Shown here: piece by piece, positions 23,402 through 34,893 of the stretch
How positions within the stretch are numbered: position 1 is the stretch's first letter
Layout: every line of letters starts with the position of its first letter
DNA from: Agrocybe praecox
Taxonomy: Eukaryota > Basidiomycota > Agaricomycetes > Agaricales > Agrocybaceae
DNA length: 64,000 nucleotides
NCBI GenBank assembly: GCA_964017145.1
Contig: OZ024845.1
Coordinates: forward strand, 3,224,001 to 3,288,000
Direction of reading: 5' to 3'
Program-made: the position numbers and the translations under genes
Notes under the pieces: model-generated
What the model saw: only the letters and a program-made list of their open reading frames with translations
The model's database searches: none
What the model was told of the DNA's origin: nothing

Positions 23402-24759
23402 CTAACCCCACCGGGTCTTCTGTCTTTCTCTCATACCACCAGACGCAGATGAAGAGGACGCAGAGTACGGCGCGAACCGACTTTTCCTCGGTGGCGCTCC
23501 TCCGTCTCTGTGGGCTGTGGGCTTACGACTGGAAGAACCAGAAGAAAATTCGATGTGATTCCTCTTCCCAGACGACTGGGCAGCAGCTTGTTTCTCTGAA
23601 CGCTCTTTCTGAGCGTCAGCTTCGAATTGGCGCACCCAGGAGTTGCGGGCCGCAGGACGGAATAGAATTTTGACGCAGAGGTTCCAGAGACAGTAATGAA
23701 GAAGAATTCCAAGCACCAGAGGAGACGCGAGAGGAAGCGAACGCGAGCAAGAAGAAAAAAGAGCAAACAAAACGACATGAACGGGAGTAATTCGCAGCAT
23801 ATACAAAAAAACGGGCATACCAATTTGATTCGCATACCAATCGGGCTTGACATCATCTGGATCCCATATGTCCTTGGGAAAGTTTGTCGTTCGTTCATCC
23901 ACATCCACCCAGTCCACGAGATGTGTATACAGATGTGGGTTCCTGAAAGACCGATTAGACATCAGAGAGTCGTTGAAGTGCATTGGCTTTGAGCGGTCCA
24001 GTTTCAAAGACGAGAATTTTGCGAATTTGGTCTTTGGGAAGTATGAGTTAGTCGTGGGCGAGTTGGGATATATAAAAAAGAATACGCACTTGTAATCCAG
24101 CTTCACATTTTTCGGTTGTCTCTGGTGGAATTCCCCAATCCTCTACGCCTAGTATAGGCGGAGGCCTCAACATCTTCCTAAGTCGTGACAAAGGATCCAG
24201 AAATTCCGATGGAGGACCTGCTTGTGCTTGTGTCGATTCCGGATCCACTGACGAGCTTGCTTCGCGAGAAGTGCCAGCTTTTTCTTGTTGCTGTTCATTC
24301 GAAACGAGCTCGTCTGCGCTGTGCGTGCGCAGTTGGCTTTTGTGGATGACAGTAGGACGCTTGATGACCACTTGAGTTTTTTGAATCCGTCGTCCTAGAG
24401 CAAACATTAACCTCATTGAGAGATACATCGTTGTTTTCTTATTCACGCACCTTCCGCCGAGGAAGCTTTCCCAGAACCTTTTGACGATTTATCCTATCCG
24501 ACGCGAAAACGGAAGCCAGCAAAGGGAAACCAAAGCACGAAGGTGATAGTGACAAAGGGATCTCACATTAGCGTTTTCGTTATGTTTTTCACCACCGATG
24601 TTGTGGGCAATATCACTCGTTATCGGTGCCCTATTACTCCCAGACGGGCCTGCTTCAGAGTCACTTGGAGAGTCGTAATCGTACGATACTAGACCTATAC
24701 CAAAGATGTTTTTAGTATCAGAAACAAACCCAAGCTCGTCGTATAAGCTCACCGTTCAT
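23402..24759 (-). CDS. HCNGP/SAP30BP-like splicing regulator
   Basis: Six exons (24759-24753, 24694-24567, 24493-24451, 24394-24090, 24031-23821, 23619-23402) give 303 aa. The first exon is only 7 nt (Met-Asn-G) and is completed by [13 protein letters not shown], the N-terminus typical of this family. The diagnostic HCNGP domain is in exon 5: [20 protein letters not shown] followed by [20 protein letters not shown]. The C-terminus is charged and Ser-rich, ending in KTRWG. In animals SAP30BP works in the nucleus with RBM17 on splicing of short introns and was first described as a transcriptional regulator. The same role in this short-intron genome is plausible inference. The last intron (201 nt) is unusually long for the locus. 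It diverges from GPI8 across 83 bp. Confidence 0.9.
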
Positions 24760-24842
24760 GTTGTCATCGTAGAGCGTCGTACAACGTAAAGTGATGATGG
24801 TAAGAATCAAGAAACGTTGGAACTCCGCCACAACGGCCAACG
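24760..24842. promoter_or_regulatory. Shared bidirectional promoter, HCNGP / GPI8
   Basis: Only 83 bp separate the two divergent start codons (24759 on - and 24843 on +), so both genes must be driven from here or from within each other's 5' ends. No clear TATA box is seen, in line with housekeeping genes. Confidence 0.6.
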
Positions 24843-26353
24843 ATGCTCTTTCTTCCTCTCTTCCACGTCTTCGTATGCATTCTAAGCTGGGCTTGGAGTG
24901 TAAACTCTCAAAATACGCAGGAGAATCTTGTCAAAGACTTTTTCTCTAAAGATGATGGCAGTGGCAGCACACACACGAATAATTGGGCCGTGTTGGTGTG
25001 TTCCTCGCGATACTGGTTTAATTACAGGGTACGTCATCTTTTTGTGTTATCCGACGCTCCATCTAATGATAATTGCATTCTACTAGCATATGGCAAACGC
25101 TCTGGGGATGTACGTTGCTTCGTGCTAATGCCTGTGTGTTTCTTACTAATACACCTCGAAACCCAGGTACCGCACAGTCAAACGCCTAGGAATCCCAGAC
25201 TCAAATATCATTCTAATGCTAGCTGATGATGCTTCGTGTAATTCTCGAAACAAGTTCCCTGGCAGTGTGTACGCAAACCCAGGTCGACACCTTGATCTCT
25301 ACGGGGACAACATCGAAGTCGATTACCGTGGATATGAAGTAACGGTGGAGAACTTTATCCGCGTGTTGACAGGTAAGAGTACTCTTGCTCTGCTGAATTC
25401 TTGAAAACATGGTCAATTAATAACAGGGCGTCATGATCCTTCGGTTCCTCGGAGCAAACGACTACTCAGCGATGAGCGCTCCAACATCTTCGTTTATATG
25501 ACAGGACACGGGGGGAATGAGTTCCTCAAGTTCCAGGATAATGAAGAAATTAGCGCATTCGATATCGCTGATGCGTTCGAGCAGATGTATCAGAAGAAGA
25601 GGTGCGTATGTTGAAAGAGTCTGTATAACAATATATTAATTCTTGGTCTCCGACCTAGGTACAACGAAATCTTCTTCATGGCCGACACATGTCAAGCCAA
25701 CACCCTTTTTTCCAAGCTCTATTCTCCAAACATATTTGCCGCTGGTTCTTCAGAGCTCGACGAGAGCTCATACTCGGTGCGTCCCTGTTGCTTGCGACGG
25801 GTACGAAAAATTAACATAACACGATGAAGCATGCCAATGACAACGATATCGGAGTGGCTGTCATAGATGCATTCACACACTACGTGCTCGAGTTCATGGA
25901 GAAAATCAACAAAACGAGCCAGGTGTCTATGAAAGAGCTTGTACGTCCCTTTGGAATCACATCGTATTCTTTTGTTGAACGCACATCCTTTCACAGTTCG
26001 ACTCGATAGACCCTGCGAAGATCAACTCGCATCCTGGGTATCGCACAGATCTGTTCAAAAGGCCACTGGACAAGACGCTTATCACTGATTTCTTTGGGGG
26101 CGTAGCAAGGGTAGAAGTTAGCCCGCCAACGACAGAACCTATATTCCCCACGGCAGGATCATCGGAAGTGGAGGAGCAGGAAACTATTCGGAATGCAAGT
26201 TCGCGTTCTGACAAGCATGCCACAATTACCCCGAGTCAATCCAACCCCAATGCCCTCTCATCTTGGCTCGGTTCTCCCGAAACGAAGACCCTACGCGCAT
26301 GGGCTGGTGTATCCCTGGTCGGTGGACTCGTTGGCTGGGTCGTGTCCAAGTAG
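24843..26353 (+). CDS. GPI8: GPI-anchor transamidase catalytic subunit
   Basis: Seven exons (24843-25028, 25088-25110, 25167-25372, 25427-25601, 25659-25776, 25830-25940, 25997-26353) give 391 aa. It is a C13 (legumain-like) cysteine protease that, in the ER membrane complex with Gaa1, Gpi16, Gpi17 and Gab1, removes the C-terminal signal of precursor proteins and attaches the GPI anchor. A signal peptide covers about 1-22. The catalytic dyad is His166 in YMTGHGG and Cys208 in MADTCQA, close to the yeast positions. The conserved N-terminal block [18 protein letters not shown] is complete. A C-terminal membrane helix lies at about 370-388. Exon 2 is a 23-nt miniexon. Confidence 0.96.
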
Positions 26354-26709
26354 CTTCGGATAATGCATCATATTTATATACTCACTAATAGAAAATCGTC
26401 TTATTCTTTGGTGCACAAACCGTAGCCTTCATGATCACGTGATGCAAACTCTTACTGGTCGCGTTTGAAATTACAAGAAGTTAAGGACTGCCAAAATGGC
26501 GTTCTCCATCCCCAGAAACTCATTTGAACCTTCTTCGATGCGGTAATGCGAAAGGATCTCCCAAAGCTTTGCAACCTACGCCGTTATCGTGAGTTATGGC
26601 AGTTCCTTTCCCATTGCGCGTCAATAATCGTGTACTTTAGAAAAGAAACACCTAAAATCAGCTGAATCAACGCAGGTTCCAACCTTATCACTGACGCGCC
26701 TCCCCCGAA

Positions 26710-29304
26710 ATGGGTCCCGAAGTTTCAACGTTCTCCTTAGAAGACTTTGAGCCATACCTTCCTTTTCGTCCAAGCGTGGCTGACATAGAATCATGCACCC
26801 AACGATTACTCCGAAATCAGTCTACGGCTATCATGACCAACGGAAAACTTACGTTGCCCGACCTTCAAAGCCCCGCCAGAGATCTCAACGAGAAAATCCA
26901 CTTCGAGGGACTTGAACGTCTCACAATCGGTCTGGAAAATTGTGAACTTGTTTCAAGAACACAGAATTACCGATATATCGACACTGGGGATCGAAAAATT
27001 CACTCGGATATCGAGGGCTCGACAAATAGGATTGATGGGTCAATAGTTCCAGTCTCTATAATGAAGGACGACTTGAAAGGCACCGCTGAGCATCATACAA
27101 CAAATATTGCGGTGGCATGCGAGTGGAAAACGGTTTCTAATGCGAAGAACAAGCTAGATGTGCGTATCATTAATGTTCTTGCGCTTGGATTGATGCTAAT
27201 TGTCGTGCCAGAATAATATCAAGGTCATTTCTGCCAATGTCCAGATAATGCACGATGACATACGTCGAATGTATGGATATGGGGTATGTCTTTATATCCC
27301 TGTCCCTTCCTATATCTCATGTTAACTTTGTCTCTCCCCAGCTGACCATCGAGGGGAAATATCTCAGGGTGTGGTATCTATCCCGTTCGTTTACACTTGT
27401 TACCCACAGAATTGATTACGTTGAGGTATGCGACTCCTTCCCGTATGCATACATTTCCATCTGACCGAAATTGTTAGCACCCGGAAAGCTTGATCAAGAT
27501 TCTGATTTCGTTTATGTTCGCGACGGAGAAGGAAATCGGGTATGATCCTACCATTACCCGGCACGGAGCCAAAGTATACACATACGAGATTGGAGGACGG
27601 TTCTTCCGCACCAACGACATGATTTCAGGATATCGATCCAACAAGATCACTGGCCGTATGGCGCGTATCTGGTCGGCTGAAGAGGTGGATTCCAGAGAAA
27701 AGGACGCCCGAGTTATTGAGGGGAAAGACAGATGTGTAGTGAAGGATGTCTGGCTGAAAGAAACGTCGAAAACTGAAGGGGAAATTCAACGTGCCGTTTT
27801 CAAAGATATCGAAAGGTTCTGGATGGAAGAACTTCCTCCTGAGAAGGCGGGGCTGAAACGACTACGGGAGAAGCATCGCAAGCTTGTTGCCAGTCGGGCA
27901 TACCGCGATTACTTTCTCACTCACGAAGTGGACGAAACTGGGGAGACTACTAAACCGTACAATAAGGAGAAATTCGGACTTGCACCTCGATTATTTGCAC
28001 GACTGCCGGGGTCTAGCGTTCCTTCCACACATTCACGGTCCAGTCGTCAAAGTGATGCCCAGCGTCTGACTGTTAGTCACACAAAGAACGCACATTCAGC
28101 TCCGCATCAGCGTGTTTATGATCGCGAATTTTGTTGCAGGAGACAGTACCGAGTGGTGTTTAAAGAGGAGTGCCAAGGCAGCATCGGTGAAATTGAGAAA
28201 TTGGGTGAAGCGGTTGATTTATTGAAACAAACACTTATTCGCACGTCATTCCATCTGAATTTGCTCTGGTCATACATACATACTAATTTTTATTGTTATT
28301 ATATTTACAGCTCTCCAATTGATGTTTTGTGCTGGATGGGTTCACCGCGACATTAGTTCAGGCAATATTCTGGCTTATCGTGAACCTGGGTGTACTTCGG
28401 GTCCTTGGAGAGCCAAACTCTCCGACCTTGAATATGCGAGAAAGTTCCCAAGAGACGACGAGAAGGCTGGTGGAGACCCCAAGACGGTAGGTCATGTTTT
28501 GTTGCTCAACCAATCGCTGTTTGAGGCTCATTTTGGTGACAGGGCACCCCTTATTTCATGGCGCTTGAAATTCTATTACTTGCATATTTTGCGAATTTTG
28601 CGAATTATAGTATGCCTCTTCAGGACAAAGAACTCGATCCATTCGAAATCGCACTTGATGAATTTGCACAGCCACCCAATGTTACTCATAACTTCCAACA
28701 CGAATTGGAATCTGTCTGGTGGATATTCATTTGGCTAATAACCAGTCGTGTCAATCACCCAAAATCTCAAGAATATGCTGGAACAATTTTCAATAATTCC
28801 ATGGAACCGAGTGCTGCGCGACTAGCCGTCTTAACTCAGTCACGACTCGATATAACCCTGGAGCCTATCTTGAAGGAGTCGCTTCATGTTCTCCTTCCAA
28901 CCATTGAAAGAATGCGGATACAATTCATGGGGCACTATACAAGGCGGCATGGTCTCGGCAAACTCAACGATCCATGTGAATACGTTGTAATCCATGACAA
29001 TTTCGAAAGATTCTTTCACTTACTCCTGAGGTCTGACAATTCCGCCTCAGAATGGAAATCAGAAAGCTTGGGAGACCCTAGAGATTTGACAAATGACCCT
29101 ATAGCCACTCCAGCTGCCGCTCATGCTGGAAACGAGTCCTCTCGAATTGAAGAACCATCCAATCAAATACTTCTTTCAGCTCCGGAGCACCATGTTCGCA
29201 CAACCGCTCTCCCGAACCCCATGCCATCTCAGCCTGTCTTCTACCAAGGTGTTGCTGAATCCAGCAGCTCTAGGCCCCGGAAGCGTCAGAAGACAAGGAA
29301 ATAG
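26710..29304 (+). CDS. FunK1-type protein kinase, copy A
   Basis: Six exons (26710-27159, 27212-27283, 27342-27425, 27478-28240, 28311-28486, 28543-29304) give 768 aa. An N-terminal helical region (1-200) precedes the split kinase fold. The kinase core keeps the catalytic loop WVHRDISSGNIL (Asp470, Asn475). The DFG motif is replaced by SDLEYA (Asp495), as usual in FunK1. It is followed by GTPYFMALEI and a VWWIFIWL helix. The C-terminus is a disordered Ser/Pro tail ending in a basic RPRKRQKTRK run, a possible nuclear signal. FunK1 kinases are an expanded family of multicellular fungi whose substrates are unknown. Intron 4 starts with GC (28241) where copy B has GT. The frame remains open after the TAG stop (see 29308-29517). 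Confidence 0.9.
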
Positions 29305-29307
29305 GAA

Positions 29308-29517
29308 ATGGACTATAATATATATTCACTACATTACACCCTGGTAGCTCTGTTAATGTTCGTCTTTATTTATTTTGTCTGCGCAATAATAATAATAACT
29401 TTATTGAATGTACTGTCAAAGAGCGTCTATATGGGCCTGTTTTCTGGTGCGGGTGCTGTGACGCTGTTAGTATTTGTTCCATATTTTATTTTTCAGACGA
29501 CCAAGCCAAGATATTAG
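29308..29517 (+). CDS. Post-stop two-helix membrane frame, copy A
   Basis: Directly after the kinase TAG (29302-29304) and one GAA codon, the same frame runs 70 codons to TAG 29515-29517. It encodes two strongly hydrophobic segments: FVFIYFVCAIIIITLL, and GAVTLLVFVPYFIF after a short loop. Copy B keeps the frame with a 6-nt in-frame indel and roughly 8 synonymous against 7 non-synonymous changes, a pattern suggesting coding constraint. In copy A an ATG starts the frame (29308). In copy B that codon is TTG, and only an internal ATG (here 29356) is shared. It could be a readthrough extension that anchors the kinase, a separate small protein, or a tail cut off by an old nonsense mutation. No known family recognised. 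Confidence 0.5.
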   Translation: MDYNIYSLHYTLVALLMFVFIYFVCAIIIITLLNVLSKSVYMGLFSGAGAVTLLVFVPYFIFQTTKPRY

Positions 29518-30687
29518 GGACCTTGGACGAGAACCTGCCTTTGGGCAACCACATCACGACCTCTTTTGACAGGCTTTGCTTCCTTTATGCGAGGATGAGC
29601 ATCGAGAGTTGTGAGCGTAAATATACGGCACAATCGTACAAGATTCGTCAAGCGGGTAATATAGCGAGGAGGTGGCAGTATGTCGATGAAAAGGCGTCAA
29701 GGTCGTAAAACATCAAGATGAGTAGCAAGGAGAAGAAAAGCATAGAGAAGGAAGAGGGACGAACACATGCAGAAACGATTCAGACGACCAGAGGCTCAAC
29801 GCTCAGGCGTTGCTCAGGCGCAAACGTGTTCTGAAGTTCCGTCTGGGTCCGTGTATTGTCCTCGTCGCCTTGTGAGATTGGCTTGGAGGTTGTTTCCAGA
29901 GTGACGACGCGTCCTATTTCCATCGATAGTGCCAAGGCGTTTGTGATTATCGAGATATTGCGAACCACGTCGGCGCCGAAGGAGCTTTGCATCAGGTTGC
30001 ATTTCTAGAGAAAAAAAGAAAGAAGAAAAAGTAAATAAGTCAACGATCCTCGTTAATTGTGCCAAGATGACGATGAACCTACTTGATCATGCCTTCCTAT
30101 CCTCATTCTCGAAGTTTTCTTGAGGCCGACCTGTCCTGGGGTTGTAGGAAGATATATTTTCCAAGCCATCATACCATTTTCTTCCTTCTTCGATGGCATA
30201 TATTTGAACAGCACATCATGTTCTCCGACCCCGAGATGCTCAGGTACGCAAACGGAATCTTCGAACTCATAGGAATCATACAATATACTAGATGTCATGA
30301 TAGCCAAGGCGAGTTTAATAGGTTCCTGTGTCGTAGTAGGTTGCACAGACGGAATTTGTCCGAGGTGGTGGAACGATCGCCTGAGGAAGAGGCAAATTTC
30401 CCGTTGGTGGTACTTATTGCGTGTTTTTGGATGATTGTTCGTAGGAGGACCTCTCTGACTCTAAGTACGATGTGGATGATGTCGAATTGGAAGTATATAT
30501 CGAGGCCGACCGAGACGAGGAAAAGGTAGAAGAAGAATAGGAATAGGAAGAAGATCGTGGTTTTTTTGGGAGTGGATTGTATGCGCCCGGAGGAGGCGAT
30601 GGGTATGGGCACGTTGTTCCATATATGAGCTCTGATATCTCTGTTTGATATTTGGGCCGAGATGAAGGATAGGGTGTATATTAATGG

Positions 30688-31002
30688 TCACGGTGGTGCG
30701 CCGTGGAATGTGGTTCGGGTTTTGATGCCACGAGGATCTGGATCTGGATATTGGACATGTTCATGGGAGTAAGTTGAAGTGTATGATGACGACGTGGAAC
30801 AAGCTGAGTATGTTATCGTAGAAATGGCATAGCAAGCATCCTTCAATCCCACGCGACATATCCATCGATGTCCATTGTCCGTATTCCTCCATCCTCCTAT
30901 CCAACATCCTCGTATGTACGGGGGACCCGTGTGAGGAGTCGAGTAGTCAAAAGGGACAGGCACCACCGAGCCTGAGCCTGTGTCTCGTCGGCGGACAATC
31001 AT
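30688..31002 (-). pseudogene. Degenerate low-complexity gene, duplication copy A
   Basis: An open frame of 104 aa ends early at a TGA after KTRTTFHGAPP. The part from STITYSACSTSSSYTSTYS onward aligns with the intact 166-aa frame at 35882-36382. Continuation in that frame is broken by a further TAA just before YTPYPSSRPKYQ. The upstream 55 residues are not shared with copy B. Weak conserved blocks downstream (30053-30346 and 29780-29992, -) have counterparts in copy B and may be further exons. Function unknown. Confidence 0.35.
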
Positions 31003-31884
31003 GAGGAGGATCTTCCGTCCGAAATTCCGATGCCAGCGTCTTCGATGAACACCAACGGTGTAATTCGCACTACCCTTCGACGGGCGATATTAGAAAAGAT
31101 GTCTCCAAGACACGATTATCGAAGAGTCAACGAATAAAACCTGAGTCAAAGCAAATATATCCTTGGCATCGTCTAAGAACAAGAGAAAGGAAAATTCACA
31201 CCAGTCGCAGCACAGCACGGTCATCATCAAAAAAGGAAAAATCACAACACACTCGAATCACAAACGGAATTTGTTGTCCTGACGGGGGTGCAAATATCTA
31301 AAATCGATGTCCGTCATCCCTGTCCTTGTCCTTCATCCCAGATCAACAGTGAAAACGCGGTCTAGCCAAATTGAGCCAAATATAGGGTAGTATAACTAAA
31401 TATATTTGGTTCGACGTTTGGCGCAATTCTAGATCTCGCTACATCCAAAATTGAGTCGTATAGAGTCAGATATATCTAAATACAAGTGTATAGCAGATGA
31501 TAATATAGGTGCATAAAACCAGGTGTAGCTGAGGTCATACTCCAGACCTCGAGCCATATCGATTCATGCCGAAACAAGTCGTCAAACCGATAACGCAAAA
31601 TCGAGTCAATAAAAGAGATCCCGCAGAGTGCAAGGCCAAACCGGGTGCAAATAGAATTGGGAGATTGATATAAAGGGTCGAGGTATATCAAGCGGGGTAA
31701 AGGAAATCCAAGAGAGTATGGGTTCATAACAGCCACATGTTTCGTGAGTGCCATCAAGGATCATATATGTCATAAATGAAGCTGAGCTTGAGCGCTTGAA
31801 TAAAACGGTACCGTGAGAAATCGCGAGCACGTGCATCAGAATTGGCGTCGCTTCGACATTACTGGGTTTTTGAATACTCTTGAG
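31003..31884. other. Spacer between the duplicated blocks
   Basis: Unique sequence with an A-rich stretch at about 31180-31260. The minus-strand frames at 31476-31893 have no recognisable motif. Confidence 0.45.
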
Positions 31885-32085
31885 GACTGCCAAAATGTTT
31901 GAACCTTCTTCGATGCGGTATTGTTAAAGGATCGCCCAAAGCGTCGCAACCTACTCCGTTATAGTCAGTTATGGCAGTCTCCTTTGCCATTGCGCGTCAA
32001 TAATCGTGTACTTTAGAAAAGAAACACCTAAAATCAGCAGAATCAACGCAGGTTCCAATCTTATCACTGACGCGCCTCCCCCGAA

Positions 32086-34674
32086 ATGGGTCCCGAAGTT
32101 TCAACATGCTCCTTAGAAGACTTTGAGCCATACCTTCCTTTTCGTCCAAGCATGGCTGACATAGAATCATGCACCCAACGATTACTCCGAAATCAGTCTA
32201 CGGCTATCATGACCAACGGAAAACTTACGTTGCCTGACCTTCAAAGCCCCGCTAGAGATCTCAACGAGAAAATCCACTTCGAGGGACTTGAACGTCTCAC
32301 AATCGCTCTGGAAAATTGTGAACTTGCTTCAAGAACACATAATTACCGATATATCGACACTGGGGATCGAAAAATTCACTCGGATATCGAGGGGTCGACA
32401 AATAGGATTGATGGGTCAATAGTTCCAGTCTCTATAATGAAGGTCGACTTGAAAGGCACCGTTGAGCATCATACAACAAATATTGCGGTTGCATGCGAGT
32501 GGAAAACGGTTTATAATGCGAAGAACAAGCTAGATGTACGTATCATTAATGTTCTTGCGCTTGGATTGATGCTAATTGTCGTGCCAGAATAATATCAAGG
32601 TCGTTTCTGCCAATGTGCAGATAATGAACGATGACATACGTCGAATGTATGGATATGGGGTATATCTTTATATCCCTGTCCCTCTTTATCTCATGCGAAC
32701 TTTGTCTCTCCCCAGCTGACCATCGAGGGGAGATATCTCAGGGTGTGGTATTTATCCCGTTCGTTTACGCTTGTTACCCACAAAATCGATTACGTTGAGG
32801 TATGCGACTCCTTCCCGTATGCATACATTTTCATCTGACCGAAATTGTTAGCACCCGGAAAGCTTGATCAAGATTCTGATTTCGTTTATATTCGCGACGG
32901 AGAAGGAAATCGGGTATGATCCTACCATTACCCGGCACGGTGCCAAAGTATACACATACGAGATTGGAGGACGGTTCTTTCGCACCGACGACATGATTTC
33001 AGGATATCGATCCAACAAGATCACTGGCCGTATGGCTCGTATCTGGTCGGCTGAGGAGGTGGAATCCAGAGAAAAGGACGCCCGAGTTATTGAGGGGAAA
33101 GACAGATGTGTAGTGAAGGATGTCTGGCTGAAAAAAACGGCGAAAACTGAAGGGGAAATTCAATGTGCCCTTTTCAAAGACATCGAAAGGTTCTGGATGG
33201 AAGAACTTCCTCTTGAGAAGGCAGGGCTCAAACAACTATGGGAGAAGCATCGCACGCTTGTTACCAGTCGGGCATACCGCGATTACTTTCTTACTCACGA
33301 CATTGACGAAACTGGGGAGACTACTAAACCGTATAATAAGGAGAAATTCGGACTTGCACCTCGATTATTTGCACAACTGCCGGGGTCTAGCATTCCTTCC
33401 ACACCTTCACGGTCCAGTCGTCAAAGTCATACCCAGTGTCTAACTGTTAGTCACACAAAGGACGCACATTCAGCTCCGCATCAGCGTGTTTGTAACCGCG
33501 AATTTTGTTGCAGGAGACAGTACCGAGTGGTGTTTAAAGAGAAGTGCCAAGCCACCATCGGTCAAATTGAGAAATTGGGTGAAGCCGTTGATTTATTGAA
33601 ACAAACACTTATTCGTATGTCATTCGATCTGAATTTACTTTGGTCATACATACATACTAATTTCATTGTTATTATATTTACAGCTCTCCAATTGATGTTT
33701 TGTGCTGGATGGGTCCACCGCGACATTAGTTCAGGCAATATTCTGGCTTATCGTGAACCTGGGTGTACTTCGGGTCCTTGGAGAGCCAAACTCTCCGACC
33801 TTGAATATGCGAGAAAGTTCCCAAGAGACAATGAGAAAGCTGGTGGAGACCCCAAAACGGTACATTATGTTTTGTTGCTTAACCAATTGCTGTTTGCGAG
33901 TCATTTTGGTGACAGGGCACCCCTTATTTTATGGCGCTTGAAATTCTATTACTTTTCTATCTTGTGGATCCTCCCCCAGTACCGAAACAGGACGAAGGAC
34001 AACAAGCTGATCCATTCGAAAACCCTGTCAATGTACCCGAGCGACCAAATGTTATTCACAACTTCCAACACGACTTGGAATCTGTCTGGTGGATATTCAT
34101 TTGGCTAATAACCAGTCGTGTCAATCACCCAAAATCTCAAGAATATGCTGGAACAATTTTCAATAACTCCATGGAACCGAGCGCTGCACGACAAGCAGCC
34201 TTGACTCAGGTGCGACTTGACCTAAAATTGAAGAAGATCTTGAAGAAGTCGCTTCACGTTTTCCTTGAAAAAGTTGAACATATGCGTGGATACCTCATGG
34301 ACCACTATAAACGCCGCTGTGATCTCGACCAACTCAACGACCCATGCGAATACATCGAGATCCATAATCTTTTCCATAAATTCTTTGACTCACTCCTGAA
34401 GACCGACAATTCCGCGTCAGGATGGAAATCAGAAAGCTTGGGAAACCCTAAAGATTTGACAAATGACCTTATAGCCACTCCAGCTGCCGCTGGTGCTGGA
34501 AACGAGTCGCCTCGAATTGAAGAACCATCCAATCAAATACTTCTTTCAACTCCAGAGCGCCATGTTCGCAGAACCGCTCCTCCAAATCCCATACCATTTC
34601 AGCCTGTCTTCCACCAAGGTGTTGCTGAATCCAGCAGCTCTAGGCCCCGGAAGCGTCAGAAGACAAGCAAATAG
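32086..34674 (+). CDS. FunK1-type protein kinase, copy B
   Basis: Six exons (32086-32535, 32588-32659, 32716-32799, 32852-33614, 33684-33859, 33916-34674) give 767 aa. Intron positions and phases equal copy A, and all introns are GT-AG. Catalytic elements are the same (WVHRDISSGNIL, SDLEYA, GTPYFMALEI). Divergence from A is concentrated after GTPYFMALEI, where the activation-segment neighbour and the region SRSLHV-like helices differ (for example PPPVPKQDEGQQ against a Phe/Asn-rich stretch), and in the Ser-rich C-tail. Both copies are complete, so neither is an obvious pseudogene. The canonical GT donor at intron 4 suggests B keeps the ancestral splice site. The substrate is unknown. Confidence 0.9.
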
Positions 34675-34731
34675 GAATTGGACTATAATATATATTCACT
34701 ACATTACACCCTGGTAGCTTTAAATTCATTA

Positions 34732-34893
34732 ATGTTCGTATTTATTTATTTTGTCTGCACAATAATCATAATTACTCTATTGAATCTACTGTCAAAGAGC
34801 GTCTACATGGGCTTGTTTTCTGGTGTGGGTGCTGTGACGCTGTTGGTATTTGTTCCATATTTGATTTTCCAGAGGAACAAGCCAAGATATTAG
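34732..34893 (+). CDS. Post-stop two-helix membrane frame, copy B
   Basis: Counterpart of 29308-29517. The frame is open from the codon after the kinase stop (34675) to TAG 34891-34893 and has the same two hydrophobic segments (FVFIYFVCTIIIITLL and GAVTLLVFVPYLIF). The first codon of the A-copy frame is TTG here, so the given start is the internal ATG shared by both copies; that yields 53 aa. If translation enters by readthrough, the product is a 71-residue extension of the kinase. Confidence 0.45.
   Translation: MFVFIYFVCTIIIITLLNLLSKSVYMGLFSGVGAVTLLVFVPYLIFQRNKPRY

Larger units (their letters stand above)
26484..30845. repeat. Tandem duplication block, copy A
   Basis: Begins near a GGACTGCCAAAATG motif upstream of the kinase and runs through the kinase gene, the post-stop frame and a minus-strand low-complexity region. 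The same order occurs in direct orientation at 31885-36390. The kinase starts are 5376 bp apart. Confidence 0.85.

Noticed and set aside
23431..23904. 157-codon minus-strand frame overlapping the HCNGP gene
   Set aside because: It crosses an intron with canonical GT-AG ends and lies out of the conserved HCNGP frame.
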